Shown one piece after another: positions 27,529 to 35,489 of a stretch of 64,000 nucleotides of DNA. The stretch's first letter is position 1; each line of letters opens with the position of its first letter. Source of the DNA: Granulicella mallensis. Lineage in GTDB: Bacteria; Acidobacteriota; Terriglobia; Terriglobales; Acidobacteriaceae. Both the position numbers and the translations under genes were made by a program. The notes under the pieces are model-generated. The model searched no databases. It was not told the origin of the DNA and saw only the letters and a list, made by a program, of their open reading frames with translations. The DNA lies in assembly GCF_014203225.1 (NCBI RefSeq), contig NZ_JACHIO010000016.1, positions 95,041 through 159,040 on the forward strand. Reading direction: 5' to 3'.

Positions 27529-27752
27529 TTTTGAAAGGGCGGGGCTTTCAGCCCCGCCAGTAGGAACCGCCGGATACAGTGACTTTAGTCACTGAGGGTA
27601 CGATGCCTGGGCAAACCTAAACGCTTCTGAAAGGCAAAGACCTTCCAAGGGATGGAGTCACTGCCCCGATAGACATCGTTCCCTCCGCGGCTGAAGCCGC
27701 TTTATTCCCTGTGTTGTCCCAACGGTGGGGCTGAAGCCCCGCCCCTTCAAAG
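27529..27752. repeat. Palindromic repeat family D, copy 1
   Basis: Outer arms TTTGAAAGGGCGGGGC (left) and GCCCCGCCCCTTCAAAG (right) enclose GGCTTT-CAGCC and GCGGCTGAAGCCGC hairpins and a GTGACTTTAGTCAC palindrome. It fills the gap between the EMO-like gene and the small membrane-protein gene. A related copy is at 33514-33675. Confidence 0.82.
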
Positions 27753-27812
27753 CCAAAGGCTGGCCAAATCCTGACGCAAAGTTGGATGACACACCCTAGG
27801 CACACCAAACAA

Positions 27813-27838
27813 AAACGGCGAGCCGAAGCTCGCCGTTT
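27813..27838 (-). terminator. Rho-independent terminator
   Basis: An 11-bp perfect stem with a TTCG loop (read on the minus strand) is followed by TTTTTGTTTGG. It lies 22 bases after the stop of the 27860-28141 gene. Confidence 0.85.
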
Positions 27839-27859
27839 CGTTATTCCAAAAACCACTCT

Positions 27860-28141
27860 CTAGTAAGAGAAGAACTCGTTGACGCCACGGCGCATGCGGA
27901 GACCCTTGATCAGGAAGGTCACGGCGCAGGTGAATACCAACATGTCCCAATAGACCATAGGGTGAGCCCAGCCGGGCGAATAGGTTGCATCCTGTCCGCT
28001 CCAGAGCAGAACGAAGACGCTGACCAGCAGGAACTGGAAGCCCATCACCAGAAACAGGTGGCCGCGACGGCGGCGTTGATCCAGGTGCGCTACCTCAGCG
28101 GGGGTCAGGCTACGTTCTTCTACGGGGATGAGAGCTGCCAT
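27860..28141 (-). CDS. Small two-helix membrane protein, unknown
   Basis: A 93-residue protein with an N-terminal soluble part (LTPAEVAHLDQRRRRG) and two membrane helices (LFLVMGFQFLLVSVFVLLW and MVYWDMLVFTCAVTFLIKGL), ending LRMRRGVNEFFSY. I do not recognise the family. Such small proteins are often respiratory-chain or stress-related, but nothing here shows it. The ATG at 28141 has AGGAG nine bases upstream, better than the longer in-frame alternative. A strong terminator follows. Confidence 0.65.
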   Translation of the reverse strand: MAALIPVEERSLTPAEVAHLDQRRRRGHLFLVMGFQFLLVSVFVLLWSGQDATYSPGWAHPMVYWDMLVFTCAVTFLIKGLRMRRGVNEFFSY

Positions 28142-28282
28142 GGTAAGTCTCCTGCTAAATCTTGTCGCGCGGTTAGAGCGCTGCAAGCTCATTAAATCAC
28201 AACCTGCCCTGTGAACCACAAAGGCCATTGCCGAATCGGTAACACCTAAACCAACGCTTGAGGTGGGGTTAACTCCCTTGGT

Positions 28283-28630
28283 TCACCTCTGCGAGCGTCG
28301 GCTGAAGGCTGCCTTGATCCGCTCGGCGCGGTTCTCCGTGGGCCCTACCGCAGCCTCCTGCAGCTCCGCCACGGACTGTATCCCTATGACCTCAAACCGC
28401 TTACGGCAGCGAATATTCTTGCACCCGACCATATCGTCGCGCCGGACCATGTAGCTCTGGGCCTTGGCAAAGCGTGCGCGGTCGCGCTCATCGGCTCCAC
28501 GAGGAACCTGCGGCTTCTTGCGCCGTACCAGCCAGCCCAGTTGATATTCGCCCGCCTGGCCACAGTGCGGACAGGTCATGGTGTGCGTCCGCTGCTCCGG
28601 CTGCTCGTCAAAAAAATCGCGTTCTTCCAT
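28283..28630 (-). CDS. Small zinc-ribbon-like protein, unknown
   Basis: A 115-residue cytoplasmic protein with Cys-Pro-His-Cys (MTCPHCGQAGEYQLGW) and a second pair in VGCKNIRCRKRFEV, together likely one Zn(Cys)4 site. The rest is Arg/Lys-rich and includes a helix FAKAQSYMVRRDD. The function is unknown; zinc-binding RNA or DNA contacts are possible. The ATG at 28630 was preferred because GGAGG lies eight bases before it; a GTG nine bases upstream would overlap that site. It is divergent from the 59-residue ORF at 28786. Confidence 0.6.
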   Translation of the reverse strand: MEERDFFDEQPEQRTHTMTCPHCGQAGEYQLGWLVRRKKPQVPRGADERDRARFAKAQSYMVRRDDMVGCKNIRCRKRFEVIGIQSVAELQEAAVGPTENRAERIKAAFSRRSQR

Positions 28631-28785
28631 TTTCAGCACCTCCGGCGCGCTGCTCCGCGCCAGACCTCTTCGAGTTCTATGCTACCGCCGTGCGAGGCAT
28701 CCCGAAGTATGCCACACTGACAGCCTATCCGCCTGACTGACCGCACTTTTGGAGTACGCTGGGAAACGCAGAGGGAGACAGCACC

Positions 28786-28965
28786 GTGGCCAAAACGAAG
28801 AAAAAGGTCTTTTCCGTAACAAAGGCCGTAAAAGCCAACGCCCGCGAACGTCTCGGCTCGCCTCCGCCGGAGCGCGTACTGCCCGACCCCAAAGCAAAAG
28901 CCGCCGCTAAACCGAAGCACAAAGAGACTCTCGCCGACCTGTTGACCGGCGACAAGGATGCCTAA
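28786..28965 (+). CDS. Short basic protein of 59 residues, unknown
   Basis: GTG start at 28786 preceded by GAGGGAGACAGCACC, a good ribosome site. The product is MAKTKKKVFSVTKAVKANAR followed by an Arg/Pro/Ala/Lys segment, ending ETLADLLTGDKDA. It is strongly basic in the middle and resembles no named family. Its stop is two bases before the SIMPL-protein ATG, so it is probably cotranslated with that gene. The spacing, ribosome site and non-random composition argue that it is real. Confidence 0.55.
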   Translation: MAKTKKKVFSVTKAVKANARERLGSPPPERVLPDPKAKAAAKPKHKETLADLLTGDKDA

Positions 28966-28967
28966 CA

Positions 28968-29705
28968 ATGCAGACTCTACGCTTTGCCACACTCGTTCTT
29001 CTTGCCGCCACGTTGCCACTCGCCACAAGGGCACAAACAGCTGACAACCCGTCCGTTCAGATCAACAAGGACAACCGTACGATTGCGATCTCCGCCACGG
29101 ATCACGCCGAGGCCGACCCGGACGTTGCCGATCTCCACGTCGGCTTTACGGTCTATGGCGCCACGCTGAAGGACGCGTACAAGGCTGCTTCCGATAGCTC
29201 CAACGGCATCACCAAGGCCATGCTCGACGCCGGAGCCACACGCTCCGAGATCCAGAGTCAGAGCCAGCGCGTCTCCCGCCTTACCGACTACGAGATCAAG
29301 ACCCAGAAGGGCATGAAGTTCAGCGTCCAGCAGAGTTGGACCGTCAGCGTCGATCCAAAGGACGCCGCACTCATCCTCGACGCCGCTGTGCAGGCCGGAG
29401 CCAACCAGAGCGGTGACATCAACTGGCGCATGAAGAACAACATCGCGCTGGACAGCGAAGCCATTCGCCTCGCCACCGAGCACGCCCGTGCGCTCGCAGC
29501 GGAGCTGGCTAAGGGCATGGGCGTCACGCTCGGCAAGCCCCTGTATGCGACCAACAGCATCAGCAATGGGTTCATCGCTCCTCGTGTTCGAAGCTTTGCC
29601 ATGATGAGTGATAGTGTCGAAGCCAAGACAGCTGCTCCACTCGCCATCGAAGCACAGCGCGTCCAGAGCACCGCCACCGTGCAGATCGTCTATGCCATTG
29701 AGTAA
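28968..29705 (+). CDS. SIMPL-domain (DUF541) periplasmic protein
   Basis: A 245-residue exported protein. A signal peptide ends near ATRAQ. The SIMPL domain (about 35-240) begins with RTIAISATDHAEADPDVADL, where the family has its conserved 'G.g......D.a' strand. It continues with VYGATLKDAYKAAS and GATRSEIQSQSQRVSRL and ends AQRVQSTATVQIVYAIE. SIMPL proteins are linked to oxidative-stress resistance (YggE) and envelope functions. The start is two bases after the short basic ORF. Confidence 0.85.
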   Translation: MQTLRFATLVLLAATLPLATRAQTADNPSVQINKDNRTIAISATDHAEADPDVADLHVGFTVYGATLKDAYKAASDSSNGITKAMLDAGATRSEIQSQSQRVSRLTDYEIKTQKGMKFSVQQSWTVSVDPKDAALILDAAVQAGANQSGDINWRMKNNIALDSEAIRLATEHARALAAELAKGMGVTLGKPLYATNSISNGFIAPRVRSFAMMSDSVEAKTAAPLAIEAQRVQSTATVQIVYAIE

Positions 29706-29793
29706 TAGGTGTTTTCAGACTACGGCTGACTTCGGCAGGCTACCCTGGGCGACCTAAAGGCTCCGTGAAATTGTCCTCCGGTAAGCTATCTTT

Positions 29794-30492
29794 ATGCCGT
29801 TAACTGGTGCACTCGTAATCTTTGAACTTCTTGTGATGGTACTTTCCATCTCACTGCATGACTGCGCGCAAGCGTGGATGGCCAACCGTCTCGGCGATCC
29901 GACGGCACGGATGATGGGCCGCATGACCATGAATCCTGCGAAGCACTTCGATCTCTTCGGCATGGCGATCTGGCCGCTGATTTACATCTTCCGCAGCCCG
30001 CTGATCCTGGGCTGGGGCAAGCCCGTCCCCATGACGCCGCGCAACTTCCGGAATCCCTCACGCGATGAGATGATCGCCACTCTCGCAGGTCCGGGGGCAC
30101 AACTGCTCGCGGCGGTCGTTGCCCTGATCGTGCTGATCGTCCTGCGGCACGTCAACGCCGATGCGAACGCGTCCCTGGGAACAGCGGTTGCGCTGGGGTT
30201 TCGTAACCTTGGCGTCTCCACGGAAGGCCTGCCGGCTATCTTTCCGCTGATCCTGTTTCTCTACTTCTGCATCCTGATGAACCTGCTGCTCTTCGTCTTC
30301 AACCTGGTTCCGCTGCCGTTTCTCGACGGCGGCAAGATCCTGATGCACTACCTGCCCTACAACGCAGCGCAGACCTATCAGAGCATTGGGCTCTACCTGA
30401 TGTTCGCGTTCATGTTCCTCGGCTTCACGCTCATCATGATCGTCTTCGCACCGCTGATGGGCATCTTCCAGCAGCTGCTCTTCAGCCTGTAA
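29794..30492 (+). CDS. Site-2-protease homologue lacking the HExxH motif
   Basis: A 232-residue protein with about six membrane helices and clear M50 (YdiL/SREBP-type) context: SLHDCAQAWMANRLGDPTAR, NPAKHFDLFG, LGWGKPVP and NLVPLPFLDGGKIL. In the active family, the first motif reads HEFAHAW and binds zinc. Here residues 22-26 are His-Asp-Cys-Ala-Gln, so the catalytic Glu is Asp23 and the second His ligand is Gln26; Asp178 of LDGG remains. It is therefore probably inactive as a protease, or uses a different metal geometry. Genes of this family often precede trpS-scpA-scpB; here trpS-scpA lie 5 kb downstream on the same strand. Confidence 0.85.
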   Translation: MPLTGALVIFELLVMVLSISLHDCAQAWMANRLGDPTARMMGRMTMNPAKHFDLFGMAIWPLIYIFRSPLILGWGKPVPMTPRNFRNPSRDEMIATLAGPGAQLLAAVVALIVLIVLRHVNADANASLGTAVALGFRNLGVSTEGLPAIFPLILFLYFCILMNLLLFVFNLVPLPFLDGGKILMHYLPYNAAQTYQSIGLYLMFAFMFLGFTLIMIVFAPLMGIFQQLLFSL

Positions 30493-30591
30493 TCCAAACT
30501 GCAAACGCGGAGTGCGCTGAGTACGCCAAGTTGACGCAAAGGAAACTCTGCGCAAACTTAGCGTCCTTCGCGCACTCTGCGTTTGCAGTCT
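30493..30591. repeat. Palindromic repeat family G, copy 1
   Basis: A 99-base inverted repeat with outer arms AAACTGCAAACGCGGAGTGC and, reversed, the matching GCGCACTCTGCGTTTGCAGT. Its second half-centre reads CAAAGGAAACTCTGCGCAAA. It matches the copy at 56407-56507 closely and lies between the convergent S2P-like and SDR genes. Confidence 0.85.
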
Positions 30592-30602
30592 GATGGCACG
30601 AC

Positions 30603-31436
30603 CTAGCCTTCCGCCGAAAACTTCGACCGCATGAACTGCACATAGTCCGCGTTCGACATCTCATCCCACGCGCGAATGAAGCCTCTCGCGTCATCGCCTA
30701 CCAGATACCGGAGCCTGTCCGTGCCATCGGTTACCGCCTCGAAGATGACCTTCGCCACATCTCCCGAACAGATCGTCCGCGATGCCGTCATGCTGCCAAA
30801 CGCCTCCTGCGTGCGCTCGACAAAGCCGTCGTAGGCGGTCAGCGAATCGTCCTTCGCACTGCACTCCGCAGACCGCTCGGAGAAGTTCGTATTGTTCACG
30901 CCGCCATGAGGCTCAACCAGCTTGACGACGATGTTCTGTGACGCCAGTTCATACGCCAGCGCTTCGGAGAATCCCTCCAGCGCAAACTTGCTCGCACAGT
31001 AGAGCGAGATCATCGGCAGCGCAAACAATCCCGCACCCGAACCGACGTTCAGGACCAGGCCACCCTTGTTTCTTCTGAAGTGCGGCAGCAGCGCCCGCGT
31101 AACGTCCATCACGCCGAAGACGTTGACGTCGAACTGCTCCTGGATATCCTCTCGTGAGAGCGCTTCAAACAGTCCGTACTGGCCGTACCCCGCATTGTTG
31201 ATCAGGACATCGATCCTGCCAAAGCACTCGATGCCAGCGACGACAGCCCGCTCAATACTCGCGAGGTCTTTCACGTCGAGGTGCACCACCAGGACATTGT
31301 TGTGCCCCGCAAATTCGCCGCCCGCCGCCGGGTTGCGCATGGTTGCGACGACGTTCCAGTCGTTCTCGGCAAACAGCTTCACCGTCGCCAGCCCAATACC
31401 CGACGACGTTCCAGTAATCAGCACCGTCTTCCTCAT
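30603..31436 (-). CDS. Short-chain dehydrogenase/reductase (SDR)
   Basis: A 277-residue classical SDR. The Rossmann motif TGTSSGIGLATVKLF begins at about residue 8. NNAGYG lies near 84, the catalytic Ser falls in LNVGSGAGL, and the YCASK motif supplies Tyr and Lys. The C-terminal 60 residues (GDVAKVIFEAVTDGTDRLRY) resemble short-chain oxidoreductases of the retinol-dehydrogenase-like group. It would be an NAD(P)-dependent oxidoreductase of unknown substrate. AGGAG is seven bases before the ATG. It is transcribed alone, near the isomerase/VOC pair. Confidence 0.9.
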   Translation of the reverse strand: MRKTVLITGTSSGIGLATVKLFAENDWNVVATMRNPAAGGEFAGHNNVLVVHLDVKDLASIERAVVAGIECFGRIDVLINNAGYGQYGLFEALSREDIQEQFDVNVFGVMDVTRALLPHFRRNKGGLVLNVGSGAGLFALPMISLYCASKFALEGFSEALAYELASQNIVVKLVEPHGGVNNTNFSERSAECSAKDDSLTAYDGFVERTQEAFGSMTASRTICSGDVAKVIFEAVTDGTDRLRYLVGDDARGFIRAWDEMSNADYVQFMRSKFSAEG

Positions 31437-31507
31437 TCGTACGCTCTCCTGATCCGTTTCTATACAGAGATGGATGATCGAAAAGACGGCGCCGATGCAT
31501 AGCCGGT

Positions 31508-32500
31508 TTAGTCGTGTGAAGGCGGTGGTGGAGGTGCTGTAGACGATGAAACCGGCTTGCCGTCGATAGTATGAGACTCCATCAACTCGACACGTGTTCC
31601 ATCGGGATCGAAGATATTGACCTGATGTTTATGGTTGATGCCCGTCGCGACAGTCAGTGGTTTGCCGTACGTCTTGAAGGCAGGCCGCGCCTCGAGAGTC
31701 TCGACAGCCTTCGTCACATCCGGCACTTCGAGCGACAGATGATTCTTGCCGCCCCATGAGTCGGTCGGCAGCTTGCGATAGAGCATGAACTCCACGTAGT
31801 CGTCGCCATCGGGAACGCGCATATTAATCCAGCTCAGCTCCGCTGGATTAGCGCCTCCGCGCCACGTCTCTTTGAAGCCGAGAATCTTGCCGTAAAAATC
31901 CAGAGAACGCTGACTGTTTCCGACAAGGAAGCCAGCGTGATAGATCTTCGTCGAGATGCGGGTATCCGGCAGGAACTTGCCTGCAGCCTTTTTCTCGAGC
32001 CCGTCAGGAAGGCTCTGCACGAACTCCACCAGTGTGCCGTCCGGATCTTTGATCTCGAACGCATAGTCGCCCGTGCGGGTCTTGCTGCCGTTTCCCGGCT
32101 TCACATCAAACCCCTGCGATTTCAGATAGGCACGCATCTGCTCCACGTCGTCCACCGTGAAGCAGATGTGACTCATCATGTTGCGCGTATCGGAGGGGGT
32201 CTCGTTGAAGAGCTCGATGTGCTGATGGTCGTTGATCTTGATAAACGCGATGCGGGTCTCATCGCTGCCTGGTTTCTTCAGGTCATACGCCTCATCGAAG
32301 CCGAGAAAGTCATGCCAGAAAGCGATGCTCGCCTGCAGGTTGGAGACGAAGTAGCCGACATGCGAGATGCCCGTAATCCGGGGCCGTTGCGGAGTTGCAC
32401 TCTGTGCGTTCGCGCAGAGTGCAAAGACCATCACGCCAAGAAGAAGGGCATAGCGAGACGGCTTGAAAGCCTGACGAAGACGCATCATCACCTTTTTCAT
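31508..32500 (-). CDS. Secreted two-domain VOC (glyoxalase-fold) protein
   Basis: A 330-residue protein with a signal peptide (ALCANAQSATPQ) and two VOC domains. Domain one is about 45-170 (ITGISHVGYFVSNLQASIAFWHD ... DPDGTLVEFVQSL), domain two about 185-310 (YHAGFLVGNSQRSLDFYGK ... FDPDGTRVELMES). The His/Glu ligands expected of a metal-binding VOC enzyme can be seen in both (SHVGYF, VEF; KIYHAG, VELME). Exported double VOC proteins are common in acidobacteria, often near sugar isomerase genes; the substrate is unknown. It starts 12 bases after the isomerase stop at 32513, so it is cotranscribed. Confidence 0.82.
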   Translation of the reverse strand: MKKVMMRLRQAFKPSRYALLLGVMVFALCANAQSATPQRPRITGISHVGYFVSNLQASIAFWHDFLGFDEAYDLKKPGSDETRIAFIKINDHQHIELFNETPSDTRNMMSHICFTVDDVEQMRAYLKSQGFDVKPGNGSKTRTGDYAFEIKDPDGTLVEFVQSLPDGLEKKAAGKFLPDTRISTKIYHAGFLVGNSQRSLDFYGKILGFKETWRGGANPAELSWINMRVPDGDDYVEFMLYRKLPTDSWGGKNHLSLEVPDVTKAVETLEARPAFKTYGKPLTVATGINHKHQVNIFDPDGTRVELMESHTIDGKPVSSSTAPPPPPSHD

Positions 32501-32512
32501 TTTGAGACTCTG

Positions 32513-33385
32513 CTAGGCGAGATACTTCCGCAAATTTCGATAGCTGATCGCGAGGCTTTCGAGCGGCGGCCCCGCCGTCTCATCCTGCTCGATAAACAGC
32601 AGCGCGCCGGTTTCACGAGCGATCTTCAGGATCGGAGGCCAGGCGATGGTGCCCGTTCCCACCTCGGTAAAGAACGCCGAATCCTTGCCCATCGTGAAGC
32701 TTGCTGGAACGTTGGCTTTGCGATCCTTGAGGTGCAGCAGACGCACGCGGCGTTCGTTCTGCTTCAACAACGCAAGCGGATCGTTGCCGGACTGCGCGAC
32801 CCAATAGCAATCTTCTTCCCAGAAGACGAGCTTCGGGTCTGTGTGCTCCAGCAACAACTGCAAGCCGGTAGTGTCCGGCAGGCCGGAGCGTTTTATCGGG
32901 AGAAACTCGTAGTCGTGATTGTGGAAAGCGAACTTCATCCCCAGGTTCTTCGCCTTCGCGCCAATCATGTTGTACCGCGCCGCAGCCTGCACAAAGCCAT
33001 CGGCGCTCCACATCGCCTTCGGCAGCATGGGGCAGACCATATACGACAGGCCAAGCGCCTTCGCGTAGTCGACACTCTCTTCGAGCTTGTCGTAGTCGAA
33101 GTGAGCACTGGGGCAGGTGAGTCCCGCGTCTTCGATGATTCTCTTCAGCTCGGGGGCCGGATGGTTATAGATCGCGGGGAACGCTTCGACCTGCGTAATG
33201 CCGATCTTGCGCACCGCAGCCAGGGTTCCCGGCAGGTCTTTCACCACTTCCTTGCGAAGCGTATAAAGCTGCGCCCCGATGGGAGGAATCGTCTTTCCCC
33301 ACCCAGGACGAACCGTTGTCAGCAATGCGGTCGCGGAGAGCGACTGGAGAAATACACGTCGATTACAGGAAGGGAGGAAGGACAT
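32513..33385 (-). CDS. Exported sugar-phosphate isomerase/epimerase-like TIM-barrel protein
   Basis: A 290-residue protein starting MSFLPSCNRRVFLQSLSATA, a Tat-like signal (NRRVFLQ) that suggests folded export. The body is an AP-endonuclease-2/xylose-isomerase-like TIM barrel: GAQLYTLRKEV, then KIGITQVEAF, KFAFHNHDYEF (metal-ligand region), LLEHTDPKLVFWEEDCYWV and LLHLKDRK. Related proteins act on inositol or sugar derivatives. The ATG at 33385 was chosen over 33409 because the twin-arginine region then lies close to the N-terminus. It leads the operon with the VOC gene. Confidence 0.82.
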   Translation of the reverse strand: MSFLPSCNRRVFLQSLSATALLTTVRPGWGKTIPPIGAQLYTLRKEVVKDLPGTLAAVRKIGITQVEAFPAIYNHPAPELKRIIEDAGLTCPSAHFDYDKLEESVDYAKALGLSYMVCPMLPKAMWSADGFVQAAARYNMIGAKAKNLGMKFAFHNHDYEFLPIKRSGLPDTTGLQLLLEHTDPKLVFWEEDCYWVAQSGNDPLALLKQNERRVRLLHLKDRKANVPASFTMGKDSAFFTEVGTGTIAWPPILKIARETGALLFIEQDETAGPPLESLAISYRNLRKYLA

Positions 33386-33513
33386 AGTCTCGCGGAGCCT
33401 CTGCGGCATAAGGAGATCATTCCGCCGGTTCTGCTGTCAATCCGGTTGACTGGGGAAGACAGAATCGCCCCATAGAAGCTCGAACGAACTTTTATTTTAA
33501 ACACACGATTCTC

Positions 33514-33675
33514 TCTGTTTTGAAAGGGAGGGGCTTCAGCCCCTCCGTCAGAGCCAAATGCACGGTGGCTTTAGCCACTGAGGGAATGCTCCTTCAGGGA
33601 GAGATTCCTCACCTGGGCACACGGCATTCCCTCCGCGGCTAAAGCCGCTTTTGTCTAAGCGCCGCCCCTTCAAAG
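33514..33675. repeat. Palindromic repeat family D, copy 2
   Basis: Arms TTTTGAAAGGGAGGGGCTTC and GCCGCCCCTTCAAAG enclose GGGGCTTCAGCCCC, TGGCTTTAGCCACTGAGGGA and GCGGCTAAAGCCGC. It fills the gap 33386-33744 between the divergent isomerase genes and resembles 27529-27752. Confidence 0.8.
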
Positions 33676-33744
33676 AATGCAGGTTTATGTGACAAGCATG
33701 TCGCATCCCAAATGTAGGATGATTGCCTTAGCGAGGACCATCGA

Positions 33745-34707
33745 ATGCAACTCGGGCTTTTCACCGCCGTATACGGCAGCCTATCCATAGACCAGATGAT
33801 CAAAAAGACCGCCGCACTCGGCATCGAAGCGCTCGAACTCGGCGCTGGCGGATTCCCTGGAAATCCGCACCTGCCCGTCGACGAACTGCTGGCCGACCCC
33901 TCACGCGCGCAGGCCTTCGTCCGCCGCCTCGCCGATAGCGGAATGAGCATCAGCGCTCTCTCCTGCCACGGCAACCCGCTACACCCGGACCGCGCCACCG
34001 CCGAACGCGACGATGCCACCTTTCGCCGGACCGTGCTGCTCGCGGAACGGCTGAACGTAAAGACAGTCGTCACCTTCTCAGGCTGTCCCGGCGACCGCGC
34101 CGGCTCCAAAGTACCCAACTGGGTGGTGACTGCATGGCCGCCGGAGTTCTCCGAGCTGCTCGCCTGGCAATGGGAAGAAGTGGCAATCCCCTACTGGTGC
34201 GAGGCAGCCGAGTTTGCCCGCACGCATGGCGTTCGCGTCGCGCTGGAAGCGCATCCCGGCTTTCTGGTCTACAACCCGGAGACGCTGCTTCGCCTGCGTG
34301 CCGCCGCGGGGAACAACCTCGGGATCAACTTCGATCCCAGCCACCTGTTCTGGCAGGGAGTCCACATTCCTACGGCGATCGCCGCACTGGGGGACTCGAT
34401 CTTTCACGTTCACGCCAAAGATCTCGCATTCCAGCAGCACATCCTCAGCCGCAATGGCGTGCTCGACCCGAAGAGCTACCGCAATGTAGCGGGGCGCTCC
34501 TGGAACTTCCGCACCGTCGGCTTCGGCCACGGCGAGCAGCAGTGGCGCGAGATTCTCAGCGCCCTGCGCACCGTTCAGTACGACGGCGCGATCAGCATCG
34601 AGCATGAAGATCCTCTCCTGTCGGTCGATGAAGGGGTTCGGTTCGCCATCGACCTGTTGAAGAAAATCCTTCCCCGCGAACCCGCCGCTGAAGCGTGGTG
34701 GGCCTAG
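33745..34707 (+). CDS. Sugar-phosphate isomerase/epimerase
   Basis: A 320-residue cytoplasmic TIM-barrel protein of the AP-endonuclease-2 superfamily. It has GIEALELGAGGFPG at the first strands, ALSCHGNPLHP, VVTFSGCPGD, RVALEAHPGFLVYNP (Glu metal ligand), GINFDPSHLFW (Asp/His ligands), FHVHAKDL and ISIEHEDPLL (Glu/His). These match metal-dependent IolE- or xylose-isomerase-like enzymes that interconvert sugar or inositol intermediates. No signal peptide, unlike the protein at 32513. It is the first gene in a same-strand run with an O-methyltransferase. Confidence 0.88.
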   Translation: MQLGLFTAVYGSLSIDQMIKKTAALGIEALELGAGGFPGNPHLPVDELLADPSRAQAFVRRLADSGMSISALSCHGNPLHPDRATAERDDATFRRTVLLAERLNVKTVVTFSGCPGDRAGSKVPNWVVTAWPPEFSELLAWQWEEVAIPYWCEAAEFARTHGVRVALEAHPGFLVYNPETLLRLRAAAGNNLGINFDPSHLFWQGVHIPTAIAALGDSIFHVHAKDLAFQQHILSRNGVLDPKSYRNVAGRSWNFRTVGFGHGEQQWREILSALRTVQYDGAISIEHEDPLLSVDEGVRFAIDLLKKILPREPAAEAWWA

Positions 34708-34761
34708 AGCAGTCACATTCACCCACATTCCCCCTGCTAAAAGCGCTTTACAGGAGCACCG

Positions 34762-35430
34762 ATGTCACAAACGCAATGGACCGCCGTAGACCGCTACTTC
34801 ACCGAAACACTCGTACCCTCGGATGCCGTGCTCGACGCCGCCTTGCAGGCCAACGGCGAGGCCGGACTCCCAACCATCGACGTCGCACCAAACCAGGGCA
34901 AGTTCCTGCAGTTGCTGGTGCAGCTACGGGGCGCACGCAGAATCCTCGAGATCGGCACCCTCGGCGGCTACAGCAGCATCTGGATGGCCCGTGCGCTGCC
35001 AGCAGACGGCCGCCTGACGACGCTGGAGTTCAGCCCCAAACACGCCGAAGTCGCCCGCGCCAACATCGCACGTGCAGGACTGGCGAAGGTCGTCGAAATC
35101 CGCGTTGGCCCTGCGCTCGAGACCCTCGCAAAGATGGAAGCAGAAGGAACTGAGCCCTTCGACCTGATCTTTATCGATGCCGACAAGCCCAATACCCCCA
35201 ATTACCTGACCTGGGCCCTCAAATTTTCACGTCAGGGAACGCTCCTCATCGGCGACAACGTCGTGCGCGAAGGCGAGATTGCCGACGCATCCAGCACCGA
35301 TGAAAATGTGCAGGGACAGCGCCGTTTCCTCGAAATGATGGCTGCAGAACCTCGTCTTTCGGCGACCGCGCTGCAAACGGTAGGCAGCAAGGGCTATGAC
35401 GGTTTTGCGATGGCTCTAGTTCTGGAGTAA
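34762..35430 (+). CDS. Class I O-methyltransferase
   Basis: A 222-residue SAM-dependent O-methyltransferase of the catechol/caffeoyl-CoA family. The SAM motif EIGTLGGYSSIWMARAL starts near residue 65. LTTLEFSPKHAEVARANIARA and FDLIFIDADKPN (Asp metal ligand plus Lys) follow, then LLIGDNVVREGE with the second Asp and an Asn in the metal site. It methylates vicinal hydroxyls on small aromatic or lipid-like acceptors. The ATG has AGGAG upstream. It lies between an isomerase gene and trpS. Confidence 0.9.
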   Translation: MSQTQWTAVDRYFTETLVPSDAVLDAALQANGEAGLPTIDVAPNQGKFLQLLVQLRGARRILEIGTLGGYSSIWMARALPADGRLTTLEFSPKHAEVARANIARAGLAKVVEIRVGPALETLAKMEAEGTEPFDLIFIDADKPNTPNYLTWALKFSRQGTLLIGDNVVREGEIADASSTDENVQGQRRFLEMMAAEPRLSATALQTVGSKGYDGFAMALVLE

Positions 35431-35489
35431 CTAAAAGCAACGAAATCAGCCTGCATGCTTTCCGCCATGTATCCTTAACCTCGGAAACA

